NCBI RefSeq assembly: GCF_003148765.1
Contig: NZ_QGGV01000002.1
Coordinates: forward strand, 310,001 to 374,000
Reading direction: 5' to 3'
Origin: Silicimonas algicola
Lineage (GTDB): Bacteria; Pseudomonadota; Alphaproteobacteria; Rhodobacterales; Rhodobacteraceae
DNA length: 64,000 nt
Shown: positions 17,699 through 27,116 of the stretch, one piece after another
How positions within the stretch are numbered: position 1 is the stretch's first letter
Layout: the number at the start of each line of letters is the position of its first letter
Notes under the pieces: model-generated
The model's database searches: none
The model's input: only the letters and a program-made list of their open reading frames with translations
Told to the model about the DNA's origin: nothing
Position numbers and translations under genes: made by a program

Positions 17699-19105
17699 AT
17701 GACCGACGCCCCCCGATATCCTCGTGACATGACCGGCCACGGCGAGACGCCGCCCGATCCGCAATGGCCGAAGGGCGCGCGGATCGCGGTGCAGATCGTG
17801 CTCAACTACGAGGAAGGCGGCGAGAACAACATCCTGCACGGAGACGCGGCGTCGGAGGCGTTCCTGTCCGAGATCGTGGGCGCGGCCCCGTGGCCGGGTC
17901 AGCGGCACTGGAACATGGAGTCGATCTACGAATACGGCGCTCGTGCGGGGTTCTGGCGGCTGCACCGGATGCTGAAGGACCTGCCCGTGACGGTCTACGG
18001 CGTCGCCACCGCCCTGGCCCGCGCGCCCGAGCAGGTCGCGGCGATGAAGTCGGCCGGGTGGGAGATCGCGTCGCACGGTCTGAAGTGGATCGAGTACAAG
18101 GACGTCCCGGAGGCGCAGGAGCGCGCCGACCTGATCGAGGCCATCCGCCTGCACGCCGAGGTCACGGGCGAGCGCCCGCACGGCATCTACACCGGCCGGT
18201 CGTCGATGAACACGGTCCGGCTGGCGGCGGAGGAGGGCGGTTTCGCCTATGTCGCCGACGCCTACGCCGACGATGTTCCCTACTGGATCAGGGTCGGCGA
18301 ACGCGACCAACTTGTCGTGCCCTACACGCTCGACGCCAACGACATGCGCTTCGCGGTCGCGGCGGGGTTCGGCGGGCCGCGAGAGTTCGAGGACTACCTG
18401 AAGGACAGCTTCGACATGCTCTATGCCGAGGGCGGGCGGATGCTGTCGATCGGCCTTCACTGCCGCCTCATCGGGCGGCCGGGACGGGCACTGGCGCTGA
18501 AGCGCGCGCTCGACCACATGGCGGCGCACGACGGCGTCTGGTTCGCCACGCGCCTCGACATCGCCGAGCATTGGGCTCGGCTGCATCCACCCTCCAAGAC
18601 CCCACGTCCCTCGGAGATGACGCGCGAGGACTTCGTTGCGGCCTTTGGCGGCGTCTACGAGCATTCGCCCTGGATTGCCGAACGGGCCCGGGCGCTGGAG
18701 CTGGGTCCGACGCACGACACCGCACGAGGCGTCCACTCCGCGCTGACCCGCGTGTTCCGCTCGGCCTCGGAAGAGGAGCGCCTGGGTGTCCTCAAGGCGC
18801 ACCCCGACCTCGCCGGTAAGCTGGCTCAGGCGAAGAGACTGACGGCGGAATCGACCTCCGAACAGTCCTCCGCAGGTCTCGACGCGCTGACGGACAAGGA
18901 ACGCGAGGATTTCGAGCGGCTGAACGCGGCCTATGTCGAGAAATTCGGTTTCCCCTTCATCATCGCCGTAAGAGACCATGACAAGGCCGGCATCCTGCGC
19001 GCCTTCGAGACGCGGATCGCGCATGACAGGGCGGAGGAATTCGCCGAGGCCTGCAGGCAGGTCGAGCGGATCGCCGAGCTGCGCCTCATGGACAAGCTCG
19101 GGTGA
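17699..19105 (+). CDS. puuE: Fused allantoinase PuuE / OHCU decarboxylase UraD
   Basis: A 468-residue two-domain enzyme. Residues about 25-300 are a polysaccharide-deacetylase-type allantoinase (IAVQIVLNYEEGGENNILHGD, NMESIYEYG, GWEIASHGLKWIEY, HGIYTGRSS). Residues about 307-468 are OHCU decarboxylase (DFVAAFGGVYEHSPWIAERA, then VLKAHPDLAGKLA with the catalytic His, STSEQSSAGLDALT, and KFGFPFIIAVRDH). The fusion joins the step that makes S-allantoin with the step that opens it. It is followed by allA with a GTGA overlap. An ATG at 17729 is an alternative start. Confidence 0.94.
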   Translation: MTDAPRYPRDMTGHGETPPDPQWPKGARIAVQIVLNYEEGGENNILHGDAASEAFLSEIVGAAPWPGQRHWNMESIYEYGARAGFWRLHRMLKDLPVTVYGVATALARAPEQVAAMKSAGWEIASHGLKWIEYKDVPEAQERADLIEAIRLHAEVTGERPHGIYTGRSSMNTVRLAAEEGGFAYVADAYADDVPYWIRVGERDQLVVPYTLDANDMRFAVAAGFGGPREFEDYLKDSFDMLYAEGGRMLSIGLHCRLIGRPGRALALKRALDHMAAHDGVWFATRLDIAEHWARLHPPSKTPRPSEMTREDFVAAFGGVYEHSPWIAERARALELGPTHDTARGVHSALTRVFRSASEEERLGVLKAHPDLAGKLAQAKRLTAESTSEQSSAGLDALTDKEREDFERLNAAYVEKFGFPFIIAVRDHDKAGILRAFETRIAHDRAEEFAEACRQVERIAELRLMDKLG

Positions 19106-19590
19106 GCCGCGAGATTCGTTGCGAGCCGCTTACGGCGGCATCCTTCGCACCCTTCGGCGACGTTCTGGAGGCGGCGGGCGTGCCCGACCGCATCATCAAC
19201 CAGGGGCTCTGCGGGCGCTTTCACGACCTCGCCGCTCTCGATTTCTCGGATGGCCGCGCCGGGATCAGCGTGTTTCTCGCCGAGCCGCGGACGCTGCCCC
19301 TGACGCTCGAAATGGTCGAACGCCACCCGGAGGGCAGCCAGGCCTTCCTTCCGATGACGCAGCATCCGTTCCTCGTGATCGCGGCGCTGGATGACGGCGG
19401 CGTGCCTGGAACACCCCGCGCCTTCCTGACGGAACCGGGGCAGGGCGTGAATGTCCACCGAGGCACCTGGCACGGCGTGCTGACCCCGCTTCACGCGCCG
19501 GGCCTCTTCGCCGTCGTCGACCGGATCGGAAATGGGGCGAACCTCGAGGAGCACTGGTTCGAGACGCCTTGGATCGTGTCGGAGCGCTGA
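19102..19590 (+). CDS. allA: Ureidoglycolate lyase
   Basis: A 162-residue cupin-fold enzyme that splits ureidoglycolate to glyoxylate and urea, the last step of the ureide route. It starts REIRCEPLTAASFAPFGDVLE and has the family's FLPMTQHPFLVIAA, then NVHRGTWHGVLTPL with metal or substrate-binding histidines. Its GTG overlaps the puuE-uraD stop codon, showing tight coupling. A GC hairpin follows the gene. Confidence 0.94.
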   Translation: MSREIRCEPLTAASFAPFGDVLEAAGVPDRIINQGLCGRFHDLAALDFSDGRAGISVFLAEPRTLPLTLEMVERHPEGSQAFLPMTQHPFLVIAALDDGGVPGTPRAFLTEPGQGVNVHRGTWHGVLTPLHAPGLFAVVDRIGNGANLEEHWFETPWIVSER

Positions 19591-19624
19591 TCTTCATCTT
19601 GCCTGAAACACGCCGGGGGGATCC

Positions 19625-19641
19625 GGGGGGCAGCGCCCCCC
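19625..19641. terminator. GC hairpin between convergent allA and allE
   Basis: GGGGGGC-AGC-GCCCCCC is a 7-base-pair stem with a 3-base loop in the 55-base gap, placed to end both transcripts. It has the same shape as the hairpin at 6620-6634. Confidence 0.55.
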
Positions 19642-19645
19642 GTCC

Positions 19646-20473
19646 TCAGAACGGCACGAGCGGCATCTGCCGGTTGACGTCCTTGTAGAGCAAATAGCGG
19701 AACCTCTGCGGCCCGCCCTCGTAGCAGGCCTGCGGGCAGAAGGCGCGCAGCCACATGAAGTCGCCCGCCTCGACCTCGAGCCAGTCGTCGTTCAGGCGAT
19801 AGACCGCCCGGCCCTCGAGCACGTAAAGCCCGTGCTCCATGACGTGGGTCTCGGCGAAGGGGATCACGCCGCCCGACTCGAAGGTGACGATGTTGACGTG
19901 CATGTCGTGGCGGAGGTCGGCGGGGTCGACGAAGCGCGTCGTCTTCCAGCGGCCGTCCGACAGCTCCATCGCGACCGGCGCGACAGCGTTCTCATTGGCG
20001 ATCAGCACGTCGGGGAGAGGCAGGCCCTCGACCCTCTGATACTTCTTCCGGACCCACATGAAACAGGCCGAGATCGCGCCCCGGTTCCACAGGGCCCAGG
20101 GCACCCCGGGAGGGATATAGGCATAGCCGCCGGGTGTCAGGCGGTGGAGAATGCCCGCGATGGTCAGTTCGATCTCGCCCTCGGTGACGAAGATCACGCA
20201 TTCCGCCTCGGGGTCATCCTCGGGGCGGTTGGTGCCGCCCATGGCGAAGACCTCCATCGCGACCTGCGCGAAGGTTTCGGCGAAGCCCGACAGGGGCCGC
20301 GCCAGAACCCAGCCGCGCGTCTTTTCCCAGTTCGGGAAGAAGCTTGCCGTGATGTCCTTGGCGCAGCGGCGCGGGATGAAGGCGTAGGCCTCCTTGAAGA
20401 CGGCGCGGTCGGTGACGAGGGTCGTGGGGTCCGGCTTGCCGCCTTTCAGCGAATAGTAGGTGTTCACCGTCAT
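19646..20473 (-). CDS. allE: (S)-ureidoglycine aminohydrolase (bicupin)
   Basis: A 275-residue protein with two cupin domains that releases ammonia from ureidoglycine to give ureidoglycolate, the substrate of AllA. The first cupin includes MEVFAMGGTNRPEDDPEAECVIFV and PGGYAYIPPGVPW; the second has FAETHVMEHGLYVLEGRAVYRLNDDWLEVEAGDFMW with metal ligands in E-T-H-V-M-E-H-G-L-Y. It faces allA, and its ATG overlaps the trpE TGA (ATGA), so it is read as the last gene of a trpE transcript and not from the purine operon. Confidence 0.92.
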   Translation of the reverse strand: MTVNTYYSLKGGKPDPTTLVTDRAVFKEAYAFIPRRCAKDITASFFPNWEKTRGWVLARPLSGFAETFAQVAMEVFAMGGTNRPEDDPEAECVIFVTEGEIELTIAGILHRLTPGGYAYIPPGVPWALWNRGAISACFMWVRKKYQRVEGLPLPDVLIANENAVAPVAMELSDGRWKTTRFVDPADLRHDMHVNIVTFESGGVIPFAETHVMEHGLYVLEGRAVYRLNDDWLEVEAGDFMWLRAFCPQACYEGGPQRFRYLLYKDVNRQMPLVPF

Positions 20474-21981
20474 GCGTTGCCGCCCCTCTCGAACCGGCCG
20501 GCTTCCTCGGCGGCCTTCCGCAGCGCCTTCGACTTGTTGACCGTCTCCTGCCATTCGGCCTCGGGGTCGCTGTCCCAGACGACACCGCCGCCCGACTGGA
20601 TGTAAAGCTGCTGGTCCTTCAGGACGGCAGTCCGGAGCGCGATGCACATGTCCATGTCGCCCCCCGCCGAGAAGTAACCCACGCCGCCGCCATAGACGCC
20701 GCGCTTCTCGGGCTCCAACTCGTCGATGATCTCCATCGCGCGGACCTTCGGCGCGCCGGACACCGTTCCCGCAGGCAGGCCCGCCAGAAGCGCCGACAGC
20801 GCGTCCTCGTCTTCCCGCAGTTCGCCCACGACGTTCGAGACGATATGCATGACGTGGGAGTAGCGCTCGACGATGAATTCCTCGGTCGGATGCACGGTGC
20901 CGATCTTCGCGACGCGGCCGACGTCGTTGCGGCCGAGATCGAGAAGCATCAGGTGTTCGGCCAGTTCCTTCTGGTCGCTCAGGAGGTCGGCTTCGAAGGC
21001 GCGGTCTTCCTCGGGCGTGGCGCCCCTCGGCCGGGTTCCGGCGATCGGGCGGATCGTCACTTCGCCGCCGAAGACGCGGACGAGGATCTCGGGGCTTGCG
21101 CCGATGACTTGAAACCCGCCGAAATCGAAGTGGAACATGAAGGGCGAGGGGTTCGTCCGCCGCAGCGCCCGGTAAAGCGCGAAGGGCGGCAGGCGGAACT
21201 CCTGCTTCCAGCGCTGCGAGGGGACGACCTGGAAGATGTCGCCTGCCGCGATGTATTCGCGCGCCTTCTCGACTGCGGTCTTGTAGGCCTCCTTCGAGAA
21301 GTTCGAGACCGGCTCGGCCACGGGCACGTCCTCGCCGAAGTCGCGGTGCGCCTCTGGCACGGGGCGTTCCAGATCGCGGACCGCGTCCATCACCCGTTCG
21401 GCCGCCTGCGCATAGGCGGCGCGAGCCGAGAGGCCGGAGGACACCCAGGCCGGCGAGACGACGATGACCTCGCCCTTGACCCCGTCCAGCACTGCGACGA
21501 CTGAGGGGCGCAGGAGTACCGCGTCGGGCAGGCCAAGCGGGTCGGGGTTCACGTCCGGCAGGTGCTCGACCAGCCGGATCATGTCGTAGCCCAGATAGCC
21601 GAAAAGCCCGGCCGAGGCGGCGGGCAGGTCGTCCGGGATGTCGATCCGGCTTTCCTCGATCAGCGCTCGCAGCGAGGCGAGGGGGTCCGACGCCTCGGCC
21701 TCGAAACTTTCGCGGTCGTAGCGGGCCTGGCGGTTCATGCGCGCCTGCGTCCCGCGGCATTCCCACACGAGGTCAGGCTTCATGCCGATGATCGAGTACC
21801 GCCCCCGCACTTCGCCGCCCGTCACGCTTTCCAGCATGAAGGCGTCGCGGCGGGCGCCGGTCAGCTTCAGCATCAGCGATACCGGCGTGTCGAGGTCGGC
21901 GGCCAGGCGCGTGTAGACGAGCTGGTTCCGCCCCGCCTCGAAGCCCGACGCGAAGGCGTCGTATGCCGGCTGAAGCGTCAT
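20470..21981 (-). CDS. trpE: Anthranilate synthase component I
   Basis: A 503-residue chorismate-binding enzyme that makes anthranilate, the first step of tryptophan synthesis. The C-terminal chorismate domain shows GDIFQVVPSQRW, SPEILVRVFGGEVTIRPIAGTRPRG, LLDLGRNDVGRVAKIGTV, FIVERYSHVMHIVSNVVGEL and PAGTVSGAPKVRAMEII. The N-terminal regulatory part has LLKLTGARRDAFMLESVTGGEVRGRYSIIG-like feedback residues. It starts one base after the ppiD stop. No trp leader is visible; trpG is not in the window. Confidence 0.96.
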   Translation of the reverse strand: MTLQPAYDAFASGFEAGRNQLVYTRLAADLDTPVSLMLKLTGARRDAFMLESVTGGEVRGRYSIIGMKPDLVWECRGTQARMNRQARYDRESFEAEASDPLASLRALIEESRIDIPDDLPAASAGLFGYLGYDMIRLVEHLPDVNPDPLGLPDAVLLRPSVVAVLDGVKGEVIVVSPAWVSSGLSARAAYAQAAERVMDAVRDLERPVPEAHRDFGEDVPVAEPVSNFSKEAYKTAVEKAREYIAAGDIFQVVPSQRWKQEFRLPPFALYRALRRTNPSPFMFHFDFGGFQVIGASPEILVRVFGGEVTIRPIAGTRPRGATPEEDRAFEADLLSDQKELAEHLMLLDLGRNDVGRVAKIGTVHPTEEFIVERYSHVMHIVSNVVGELREDEDALSALLAGLPAGTVSGAPKVRAMEIIDELEPEKRGVYGGGVGYFSAGGDMDMCIALRTAVLKDQQLYIQSGGGVVWDSDPEAEWQETVNKSKALRKAAEEAGRFERGGNA

Positions 21982-21982
21982 T

Positions 21983-23821
21983 CTACTGAAGTTGCGCGTT
22001 GACGGCCGAGATCGCCGACTGGTTCACCTCGACCTCGCGGGTATCGAGAAGCGACGACGTATATGCGGTCAGCAGTGCGCCCGAGAAGTCGCGGGCAATC
22101 CCTTCCGAGAAGGCCGCCTTGGCACGCGCGGCTTCCTCCGAGGTGCCGTCCGGCACGTTCACGGCGTCGAGCCGGACGACCCAGGCGTCGCCGTCCGCGG
22201 CAAGGACCGCGATCTCGTCGGGCTTCAACTGGAACAGCGTCGTGACGAAATCGGGCGGCGTGCCCTCGACGAGAGCGTCGCGTCCCACGCTTCTGTCGGT
22301 CTGGAGATCGAGGCCGAGCGCCGCCATCTCGCGGCCGTTGCGGACCTGGTCAGCGATCGTCTCGGCCTGGGCGGCGAGCGTTTCCTGGCGACGCTCGGTC
22401 AGAAGGGCCGTGCGGACGTCGTCCTTGACCTCTTCGAGCGGCCGCAGTTCGGGGGCCTTCACCTCGTCCACCTTCAGCGCGACGATGCCGCCGTCCTCGA
22501 GTTCAATCACCTCGGGAAAGCTGTCCGGCGTGGCCTGTGAAGCCGCTGCACGGAAGGCGTCATAGGCCGCGATATCGTCGAAGACTTCGTCGTTCCATTC
22601 GATCGTGCCCGCCTCCATATCGGTCCGCTCGGCCAGAAGCGCCATGTCCGCGCCGCCTGCCAGCATGTCCTCGATCTGGGGAGCCGACTCCACGATGATG
22701 CGCCGCGCGCGGTCGGCGGCGGCTTCTCCGGCCAATTCGTCGCGGACCTCCTCGAAGCTCGTCTCCTGCGCTGCAAGGACGCCGTTCATGCGGTAGAGCG
22801 CAGGTCCAAGGCTGGACGGCAGGGGGCCCACGACGCCGGGTTCCTCCAGCGCGAAGATCGCCTCGCCGGCCTCACCCAGATCCTCGAGCGATACGTCGCC
22901 CAGGTCGATGTCCGCCAGTTGCAGGCCGCGCTCGGCGACGAGGTCGTCGAAGGTGGCATCGTCCGCATCGAGACGCGCCTTGGCTTCCGCGGCCGCCGCC
23001 TCGCTGCCGTAGACCAGCCGTTCGACGAGGCGGCGTTCGGGCTGGATGAACTCCTCCTGGCGCTCGTCGTAGAGGGTCCGAAGCTGCGCATCGTCCACCT
23101 CGACATCGCCCACCAGCATGTCGGGCGTGAGCCAGGCGTAAGAGATCACCTTGGTTTCAGGACGGGTGAAAGCGTCGGGGTTGGCCTCGTGATAGGCGGC
23201 CAGATCCTCGAGGGACGGCTCGGGCAGCGGCTCCGCCAGGTCTTCCTCGGTCAGCCGGGCCCAGGTGACGTCGCGGGTTTCGCGCGCGAAGGCGAAGAGG
23301 GTGTCGGTGAAGAACGGCGGCGTCTCGACACCTGACGCGACGGCCTGCCGCAGAAGGCCCTCGGCGAGGTCCGACCTTACGCGCGTCTCGAAGTCGGAGA
23401 CCGAGATGTTGCTCTGCTGGAGCGCCATTTCGTAGGTCGTGCGGTCAAACCCGGCGGCGCTTTGGAAGGCGTCGGCCTGGCGGATCTCGCTCACCACGTT
23501 CGCGTCGCCGACCGACAGTCCGATGCGCCGGGCCTCGTCCTCGAGCGCGGCTTCGGTCACGACGCGCGACAGGGCCTGACGGTCGAGCCCGATCAGTTGT
23601 GCCTGCTGGACCGTCATCGGCTGGCCCGTCGTCTGCTGGAAGCGTCGCACTTCGGCCTCGACCGCGCGGGCGTAGTCGTTGACGCCGATCTCGGCCGATC
23701 CGACCGTGGCGACGGTGCGAAGCGAGCCGCCGAAGTTCGTCACGCCGAAGCCGGCAAGCCCCATGACCAGAAGAAGAAGGATCACCACGACGGTGGGGTT
23801 GGTTTTCTTCTTGCCGGCCAT
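21983..23821 (-). CDS. ppiD: Peptidyl-prolyl cis-trans isomerase D-like chaperone
   Basis: A 612-residue inner-membrane folding factor for outer-membrane and periplasmic proteins. The N-terminus MAGKKKTNPTVVVILLLLVMGLAGFGV is a cytoplasmic basic tip and one transmembrane helix (about 10-28). A SurA_N-like chaperone domain follows (YARAVEAEVRRFQQTTGQPMTVQQAQLIGLDRQAL), then a degenerate parvulin domain and long helical regions. Length fits PpiD. trpE follows after one base. A terminator at 23858-23887 separates it from gpt, so it probably has its own promoter. Confidence 0.88.
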   Translation of the reverse strand: MAGKKKTNPTVVVILLLLVMGLAGFGVTNFGGSLRTVATVGSAEIGVNDYARAVEAEVRRFQQTTGQPMTVQQAQLIGLDRQALSRVVTEAALEDEARRIGLSVGDANVVSEIRQADAFQSAAGFDRTTYEMALQQSNISVSDFETRVRSDLAEGLLRQAVASGVETPPFFTDTLFAFARETRDVTWARLTEEDLAEPLPEPSLEDLAAYHEANPDAFTRPETKVISYAWLTPDMLVGDVEVDDAQLRTLYDERQEEFIQPERRLVERLVYGSEAAAAEAKARLDADDATFDDLVAERGLQLADIDLGDVSLEDLGEAGEAIFALEEPGVVGPLPSSLGPALYRMNGVLAAQETSFEEVRDELAGEAAADRARRIIVESAPQIEDMLAGGADMALLAERTDMEAGTIEWNDEVFDDIAAYDAFRAAASQATPDSFPEVIELEDGGIVALKVDEVKAPELRPLEEVKDDVRTALLTERRQETLAAQAETIADQVRNGREMAALGLDLQTDRSVGRDALVEGTPPDFVTTLFQLKPDEIAVLAADGDAWVVRLDAVNVPDGTSEEAARAKAAFSEGIARDFSGALLTAYTSSLLDTREVEVNQSAISAVNAQLQ

Positions 23822-23857
23822 GCGCGGTCGTCCTCCTCGTGCCCCGAAGCCCTTAGG

Positions 23858-23887
23858 AAAAAGGGTCGCGTCGATCTAGCGCGACCC
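23858..23887 (-). terminator. Rho-independent terminator after gpt
   Basis: On the minus strand a perfect 8-base-pair stem GGGTCGCG/CGCGACCC (23887-23880 with 23870-23863) is followed by TTTTT (23862-23858). It lies between gpt and ppiD. Confidence 0.85.
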
Positions 23888-23928
23888 GGGATGCAGGGCA
23901 AGGGACATCGGGATGGGGGAAAGGCCGC

Positions 23929-24432
23929 TCAGTCCTTGCCGCGGTAGGGCTCGACGTACTGAAGCGCCATGTCCCAGGGGAAGAAGATCCAGGTATCCTG
24001 GCTGACCCCGGTGATGAAGGTGTCGACCATCGGCTCGCCCTTGGGCTTGGCATAGACCGTGGCGAAGTGGGCCTGGGGATAGAGCCTGCGGACAAGCTCC
24101 AGGGTCTTGCCGCTGTCGACCAGGTCGTCGACGACGAGGATGCCGGTGCCATCGCCCATCATTTCGGCGTCGGGCGCCTTGAGCACCTGAGCCTCGTTCT
24201 GCGACTGGTGGTCGTAGGACTTGACGCTGATCGTGTCGACGGTGCGGATGTCCAGTTCGCGCGCCACGATCATCGCCGGCGCCATCCCGCCGCGGGTGAT
24301 CGCGACGACGGCCTTCCAGCCGCCGTTGAGCGGGCCACGTCCATCCAGCCGCCAGGCCAGCGCCCGGCTGTCACGGTGGATCTGATCCCAGGAGACGTGG
24401 AAGCCCTTCTCGTGCGGCAGGCGGTCGTTCAT
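23929..24432 (-). CDS. gpt: Xanthine phosphoribosyltransferase
   Basis: A 167-residue type I phosphoribosyltransferase that salvages xanthine and guanine. The PRPP-binding motif is [23 protein letters not shown], and the N-terminal [32 protein letters not shown] matches E. coli Gpt closely. It follows fabI by four bases, so the two are co-transcribed. Gpt competes with the purine breakdown pathway encoded nearby for xanthine. Confidence 0.93.
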   Translation of the reverse strand: MNDRLPHEKGFHVSWDQIHRDSRALAWRLDGRGPLNGGWKAVVAITRGGMAPAMIVARELDIRTVDTISVKSYDHQSQNEAQVLKAPDAEMMGDGTGILVVDDLVDSGKTLELVRRLYPQAHFATVYAKPKGEPMVDTFITGVSQDTWIFFPWDMALQYVEPYRGKD

Positions 24433-24436
24433 GGCG

Positions 24437-25252
24437 TCACTCTTTCTTGTCGTAGGTCATGTCGGGCGCATCGAGCGCTTTCATGCCGACGACGTGGTAG
24501 CCCGAGTCGACGTGGTGGACCTCTCCGGTGACGCCTCGGCTGAGATCGGACAGAAGATACATCGCCGCGCCGCCCACGTCCTCGATCGAGACGTTCCGGC
24601 GCAGGGGCGAGTTATATTCGTTCCACTTGAGGATATAGCGGAAATCGCCGATCCCCGAGGCGGCCAGCGTCTTGATCGTGCCCGCGCTGATCGCGTTGCA
24701 GCGGATGCCGTCACGCCCCAGGTCCTCGGCGATGTAGCGCACGCTGGCCTCGAGCGCGGCCTTGCACAGACCCATGACGTTGTAGTGCGGCATGACCTTT
24801 TCGGCGCCGTAATAGGTCAGGGTCAGAAGCGATCCGCCGTCAGGCATCATCGCGGCCGCGCGGCGCGCGACGGCGGTGAAACTGTAGACGGAAATATCCA
24901 TGGACATCAGGAAGTTGTTACGCGACGTGTCAATGTAACGACCGCGCAGTTCGGCCTTGTCCGAGAACCCGATGGCGTGGACGAGGAAGTCGAGTTTGCC
25001 CCATTTTTCCTCGAGTGAGGCGAAGAGCGCGTCGACGCTGTCGGCGTCGCCCACGTCGCAGGGCAGGACGATGTCGGAGCCGAGTTGCGCGGCCAGTGGC
25101 TGGACCCGCTTCAGAAGCGCTTCGCCCTGGTAGGAGAAGGCCAGTTCGGCCCCCTGTTCGGCGCAGGCTTTCGCAATGCCCCAGGCGATCGAGCTGTGGT
25201 TGGCCAGCCCCATGATGAGGCCGCGTTTCCCGGCCATCAGTCCTGCGGTCAT
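24437..25252 (-). CDS. fabI: Enoyl-[acyl-carrier-protein] reductase FabI
   Basis: A 271-residue NADH-dependent reductase for the last step of fatty acid elongation. The cofactor motif is [15 protein letters not shown], and the active-site Tyr/Lys pair lies in [22 protein letters not shown] (YxxxxxxK type specific to FabI). The C-terminal [22 protein letters not shown] fits the substrate loop. An alternative start is [10 protein letters not shown] at 25237. It is divergent from pdxH across a 91-base gap. Confidence 0.96.
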   Translation of the reverse strand: MTAGLMAGKRGLIMGLANHSSIAWGIAKACAEQGAELAFSYQGEALLKRVQPLAAQLGSDIVLPCDVGDADSVDALFASLEEKWGKLDFLVHAIGFSDKAELRGRYIDTSRNNFLMSMDISVYSFTAVARRAAAMMPDGGSLLTLTYYGAEKVMPHYNVMGLCKAALEASVRYIAEDLGRDGIRCNAISAGTIKTLAASGIGDFRYILKWNEYNSPLRRNVSIEDVGGAAMYLLSDLSRGVTGEVHHVDSGYHVVGMKALDAPDMTYDKKE

Positions 25253-25343
25253 TTTCAGCCCCCGACCCGTTTATCTCGCTCAGGGTCTATGTCATCACGG
25301 TGTCTGCATCAAGTATGCGGACCGTATGCGGAGTGTAGGGCAA

Positions 25344-25949
25344 ATGGCGGACCGAGGCGGCATTTTCGAGGGCGACGACCCGATCGCGATCGCGCGCCGC
25401 TGGCTGGCCGAGGCCGAGGCGTCTGAGCCCAACGATCCTAACGCCATCGCGCTGGCCACGGTCGACGCCGAGGGTCTGCCGAACGTGCGCATGGTACTGC
25501 TGAAGGACATCGAAGACGACGCCTTCGTCTTCTACACCAACTACGACAGCGCCAAGGGTGCCGAGTTAGGGCAGACCCCCAAAGCCGCTTTCGTGATGCA
25601 TTGGAAGAGCTTGAGGCGGCAGGTTCGTGTGCGGGGAACCGTCACGCGCGAGGTGGGCCCGCAGGCCGACGCCTATTACCGGAGCCGCGCCCTGAAGAGC
25701 CGCATCGGCGCCTGGGCGTCGAAGCAGTCGACACCTCTGTCGTCGCGCGAAAAACTGGTCGCCGAGGCGGCGAAGATGACGGTGGTGCACGGTCTCGACC
25801 CGAAGCGGCCGCCGTTCTGGGGCGGGTTCCGGATCGACCCGGTCGAGATCGAGTTCTGGGCAGACGGCGAGTTCCGTCTCCATGACCGCTTCCGATGGAC
25901 CAGGTCGGCGGCGGACCGTGCTTGGAGAGTCACACGTCTGTATCCCTAG
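25344..25949 (+). CDS. pdxH: Pyridoxamine 5'-phosphate oxidase
   Basis: A 201-residue FMN flavoenzyme making pyridoxal 5'-phosphate. Conserved pieces are [54 protein letters not shown], and the C-terminal LHDRFRWTR...WRVTRLYP. The start [13 protein letters not shown] at 25344 follows GGGCAA; an ATG at 25326 adds six residues (MRSVGQ). The gene appears to stand alone. Confidence 0.95.
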   Translation: MADRGGIFEGDDPIAIARRWLAEAEASEPNDPNAIALATVDAEGLPNVRMVLLKDIEDDAFVFYTNYDSAKGAELGQTPKAAFVMHWKSLRRQVRVRGTVTREVGPQADAYYRSRALKSRIGAWASKQSTPLSSREKLVAEAAKMTVVHGLDPKRPPFWGGFRIDPVEIEFWADGEFRLHDRFRWTRSAADRAWRVTRLYP

Positions 25950-26052
25950 GCGGGCGCTCGGCGAAAAAAAGTCGTATCGCCCCGGATTAAAGTTGCATAA
26001 ACTCAGGTTTACAGCCCACTAGTGCAATAATAATGGGTGGAAGACCCGAGGG

Positions 26053-26619
26053 ATGATGCAACAGATGACCGACGCCGAAAAAGACGGGGCGCGCGTCACC
26101 GGTACCGTTAAGTGGTTTGATCCGTCGAAGGGTTTCGGCTTCGTCGTTTCCGATCAGGGCGGACCGGACATTCTCCTGCATGCCAACGTTCTTCGGAACT
26201 TCGGCCAGTCTTCGGTGGCGGACGCAGCCGGCATCGAAGTGATCGTGCAGGAGACGGCGCGCGGTATACAAGCCATAGAGGTTCTTCACATAGAGCCTCC
26301 GGCATCGATGGACGCCGACGAGCTGGCCTCGTCGGGCGGCGAAATCGCCGAGCCTGTCGACCTGTCGCTTCCCCTCGTGCCGGCCCGCGTGAAGTGGTTC
26401 GACAAGGCGAAGGGATTCGGATTTGCCAACGTCTTCGGGCGGGGCGAGGACGTGTTCCTTCACATCGAGGTTCTGCGTCGGTCCGGACTGGCGGACCTTC
26501 AGCCGGGCGAAGCGGTGTCGCTTCGTGTGGTCGAGGGAAAGCGCGGCCGCATGGCGACACAGGTGACTTCATGGGAATCTGCCCTTCGTTCGGAGCCGGA
26601 AACGGAAGACGGAGCCTAG
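26053..26619 (+). CDS. Cold-shock protein with two CSD domains
   Basis: A 188-residue nucleic-acid-binding protein with two cold-shock domains. The first (about 14-80) has GTVKWFDPSKGFGFVV (RNP1) and DILLHANVL; the second (about 110-178) has ARVKWFDKAKGFGFANV and DVFLHIEVL (RNP2-like). A 35-residue acidic linker joins them. Paired-CSD proteins are typical of alphaproteobacteria. Start choice is open: GAGGG directly abuts the ATG at 26053, is 3 bases from the ATG at 26056 and 12 from the ATG at 26065. The DUF192 gene overlaps its 3' end by 49 bases. Confidence 0.93.
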   Translation: MMQQMTDAEKDGARVTGTVKWFDPSKGFGFVVSDQGGPDILLHANVLRNFGQSSVADAAGIEVIVQETARGIQAIEVLHIEPPASMDADELASSGGEIAEPVDLSLPLVPARVKWFDKAKGFGFANVFGRGEDVFLHIEVLRRSGLADLQPGEAVSLRVVEGKRGRMATQVTSWESALRSEPETEDGA

Positions 26620-27068
26620 CACTCGTCCTTCTTGTCCTGCCTGCCGGAGCCTTTGCCGCCGCGTGCGACGAAGGCCGGGTCGAATTGCGCGGCGATGGCG
26701 GCCGGGCCGCCTTCTCGGTCGAGGTCGCGGACGACCCGAGCGAGCGTTCCGTCGGGCTGATGAACCGGCCCTCGATGCCGAAAGGCGCGGGCATGCTCTT
26801 CGTCTACGAGCGTCCGCAGCGTGCCGTCTTCTGGATGCGCAACACCCTCATCCCCCTGGACATGATCTTCATGGACGAGACGGGAGAGGTGACGCATGTC
26901 CATTCCGAAGCGGTGCCCCTGGACGAGACCGGCATCGACGGCGGGGAAGACGTGAAGTTCGTGCTCGAGATCAACGGCGGCCTCGCCGAGCGCCTCGGCA
27001 TCGCCGAGGGCTACGAGATGCTTCATCCGAGCGTTGGCGACATTGCGGCCTGGCCCTGCGGCGAGTGA
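26571..27068 (+). CDS. DUF192 domain exported protein
   Basis: A 165-residue protein with a signal peptide (about 12-28, RRSLALVLLVLPAGAFAAAC) that may be lipidated at Cys30. The DUF192 domain follows with FSVEVADDPSERSVGLMNRPSMPKGAGMLFVY, FWMRNTLIPLDMIFMDETGEV and VKFVLEINGGLAERLGI. Its function is unknown; a beta-barrel fold is known for the family. The start lies inside the 3' end of the cold-shock gene (49-base overlap), a common arrangement pointing to shared translation. Confidence 0.87.
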   Translation: MGICPSFGAGNGRRSLALVLLVLPAGAFAAACDEGRVELRGDGGRAAFSVEVADDPSERSVGLMNRPSMPKGAGMLFVYERPQRAVFWMRNTLIPLDMIFMDETGEVTHVHSEAVPLDETGIDGGEDVKFVLEINGGLAERLGIAEGYEMLHPSVGDIAAWPCGE

Positions 27069-27116
27069 CCCCTTTGGGCTTTTCACGCCGCCCGGCAGGG
27101 TCTAGGTAGACGTCGT

